Shown here: positions 41,611 through 42,133 of the stretch, one piece after another
How positions within the stretch are numbered: position 1 is the first letter of the stretch
Layout of the letters: every line of letters starts with the position of its first letter
Source of the DNA: an uncultured Lachnospiraceae bacterium
GTDB taxonomy: Bacteria; Bacillota; Clostridia; Lachnospirales; Lachnospiraceae
Direction: 5' to 3'
Length of the DNA: 42,133 nucleotides
Assembly (NCBI GenBank): GCA_947570615.1
Contig: CANOVJ010000031.1
Span: 1-42,133 of the forward strand
Notes under the pieces: generated by a model
What the model was told of the DNA's origin: nothing
Database searches by the model: none
What the model saw: the letters and a program-made list of their open reading frames with translations, nothing else
Made by a program: the position numbers and the translations under genes

Positions 41611-41801
41611 ATATCCAGGCAGGTCTTCTGACTGAAAGGTCAACATCCCCTGCACCTTCCCATTTCCCGTACAGGCGCAACAGCGGCCTTGTACGTCAGT
41701 TGAAACAGTGGTATTCGCAGGGCACTCTCTTATCACAGCGACGAGATCGTACGGGATTTGCACCCGTTTCCCTTTTCACCCGAACCACATCCAAAATACC
41801 G
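41611..41801 (-). ncRNA. Cobalamin (B12) riboswitch
   Basis: Minus-strand RNA with the B12 box AGTCAGAAGACCTGCC (plus 41633-41618). Upstream are other conserved parts: GGGTGCAAATCCCGTACGAT near 41767-41748, GTGCCCTGCGAATACCACTG, and GGGAAGGTGCAGGGG. The ends (GGTATTTTGG and CCTGGATATC) pair as P1, with wobble pairs. It controls the DUF4430/ECF S operon downstream, most likely by cobalamin-promoted termination at 41485-41516. Confidence 0.95.
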
Positions 41802-41853
41802 GGCCTTCGGCCCAGTCCGGACGCATCGGACACCTGAATTCAATTCACGAGAA

Positions 41854-41882
41854 AGTGTAGCACAGGCCAGGAAAAAGCGCAA
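41854..41882 (-). promoter_or_regulatory. Promoter of the riboswitch operon
   Basis: Minus strand: TTGCGC (41882-41877), 17-bp spacer, TACACT (41859-41854); the riboswitch begins about 50 bases downstream. Confidence 0.6.
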
Positions 41883-42015
41883 GAACTTTTTGCCGTCGGG
41901 AAATTTCCGACAGCAAATGCTTCTGTCGAGAATCTCCCGAACGGGAAGGGTGATAAGGCATCTGTTTTGTATAGATGGGCTTTTACAAAAAAATTGTAAA
42001 AAATGAAAAAAAATG

Positions 42016-42044
42016 TTGACAATTTCTCCTGGAAATAGTATTCT
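42016..42044 (+). promoter_or_regulatory. Promoter of the tRNA-Val gene or operon
   Basis: TTGACA (42016-42021), 17-bp spacer, TATTCT (42039-42044), 38 bases before the tRNA; the upstream flank is A/T-rich like an UP element. Confidence 0.8.
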
Positions 42045-42082
42045 AATAAAGCGGGTCAGCCAAAGAGGCGAGTCGGACATAC

Positions 42083-42133
42083 GGGATCTTAGCTCAGCTG
42101 GGAGAGCATCTGCCTTACAAGCAGAGGGTCATA
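42083..42133 (+). tRNA. tRNA-Val (anticodon TAC), truncated by the window end
   Basis: GGGATCT acceptor strand, TA, D-arm GCTC-AGCTGGGA-GAGC, anticodon stem TCTGC/GCAGA with loop CTTACAA (anticodon TAC, reads GUA), then GGGTCATA. The T-arm and 3' acceptor strand lie beyond the window. Confidence 0.93.

Overview
The window looks like chromosomal DNA of a GC-rich gut Firmicute, most likely a member of the Lachnospiraceae (class Clostridia). The pointers are strong AGGAGG-type ribosome binding sites, a cobalamin riboswitch in front of an ECF-type uptake protein, VanR/VanS-like and AgrA/LytTR-type two-component systems, a lantibiotic-type ABC transporter and a hemicellulose-use cluster. No phage, plasmid, insertion-sequence or CRISPR genes were seen. 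Genus and species cannot be fixed from the sequence alone.

Layout. 1-307: tail of a radical SAM protein. 373-4958: histidine kinase and response regulator (minus) divergent from a three-gene lantibiotic-immunity-type ABC transporter (plus), with an 11-bp-spaced direct repeat between them as the likely operator. 5084-7983: rhodanese, an unrecognised protein and a MATE transporter; the last two each appear to carry a frameshift. 8297-11301: a second two-component system followed by a secreted protein. 11285-13539: a MerR regulator divergent from a MATE pump, with a classic 19-bp-spacer MerR promoter containing a palindromic operator. 13665-14404: small membrane protein and a YbaK-type deacylase. 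14646-18455: heterodimeric ABC exporter (minus), divergent from a LytTR regulator and a sensor-less GHKL kinase (18634-20172). 20253-29819: sugar-phosphate isomerase-like protein, large hybrid histidine kinase, LacI regulator, a two-domain carboxylesterase/SGNH esterase and a GH43 glycosidase; the esterase promoter is consensus and is followed by a LacI-type operator. 29964-30527: a strongly promoted secreted protein. 30761-35724: ABC-F protein with a leader-peptide/attenuator region, another MATE transporter and an M32 carboxypeptidase. 36059-36795: a decayed Rpn-like gene. 36944-38374: glutamine synthetase. 38420-40099: membrane glycosyltransferase. 40304-41882: ECF S component and DUF4430 protein under a cobalamin riboswitch with a recognisable terminator. 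42083-end: start of a tRNA-Val(TAC).

Two themes stand out. First, the window is rich in drug or peptide defence: two complete and one broken MATE pump, two ABC systems, an ABC-F protein, and a dedicated regulator or attenuator beside most of them. Second, two families of short palindromic repeats (REP-like) are scattered through intergenic spaces on both strands, and a 21-bp piece identical to one copy lies inside the coding region of an ABC exporter, where it encodes an apparent extra loop. Similar GC-rich apparent insertions sit in the partner ABC gene and in the LytTR regulator, which suggests that small palindromic elements have been expanding proteins in this genome.
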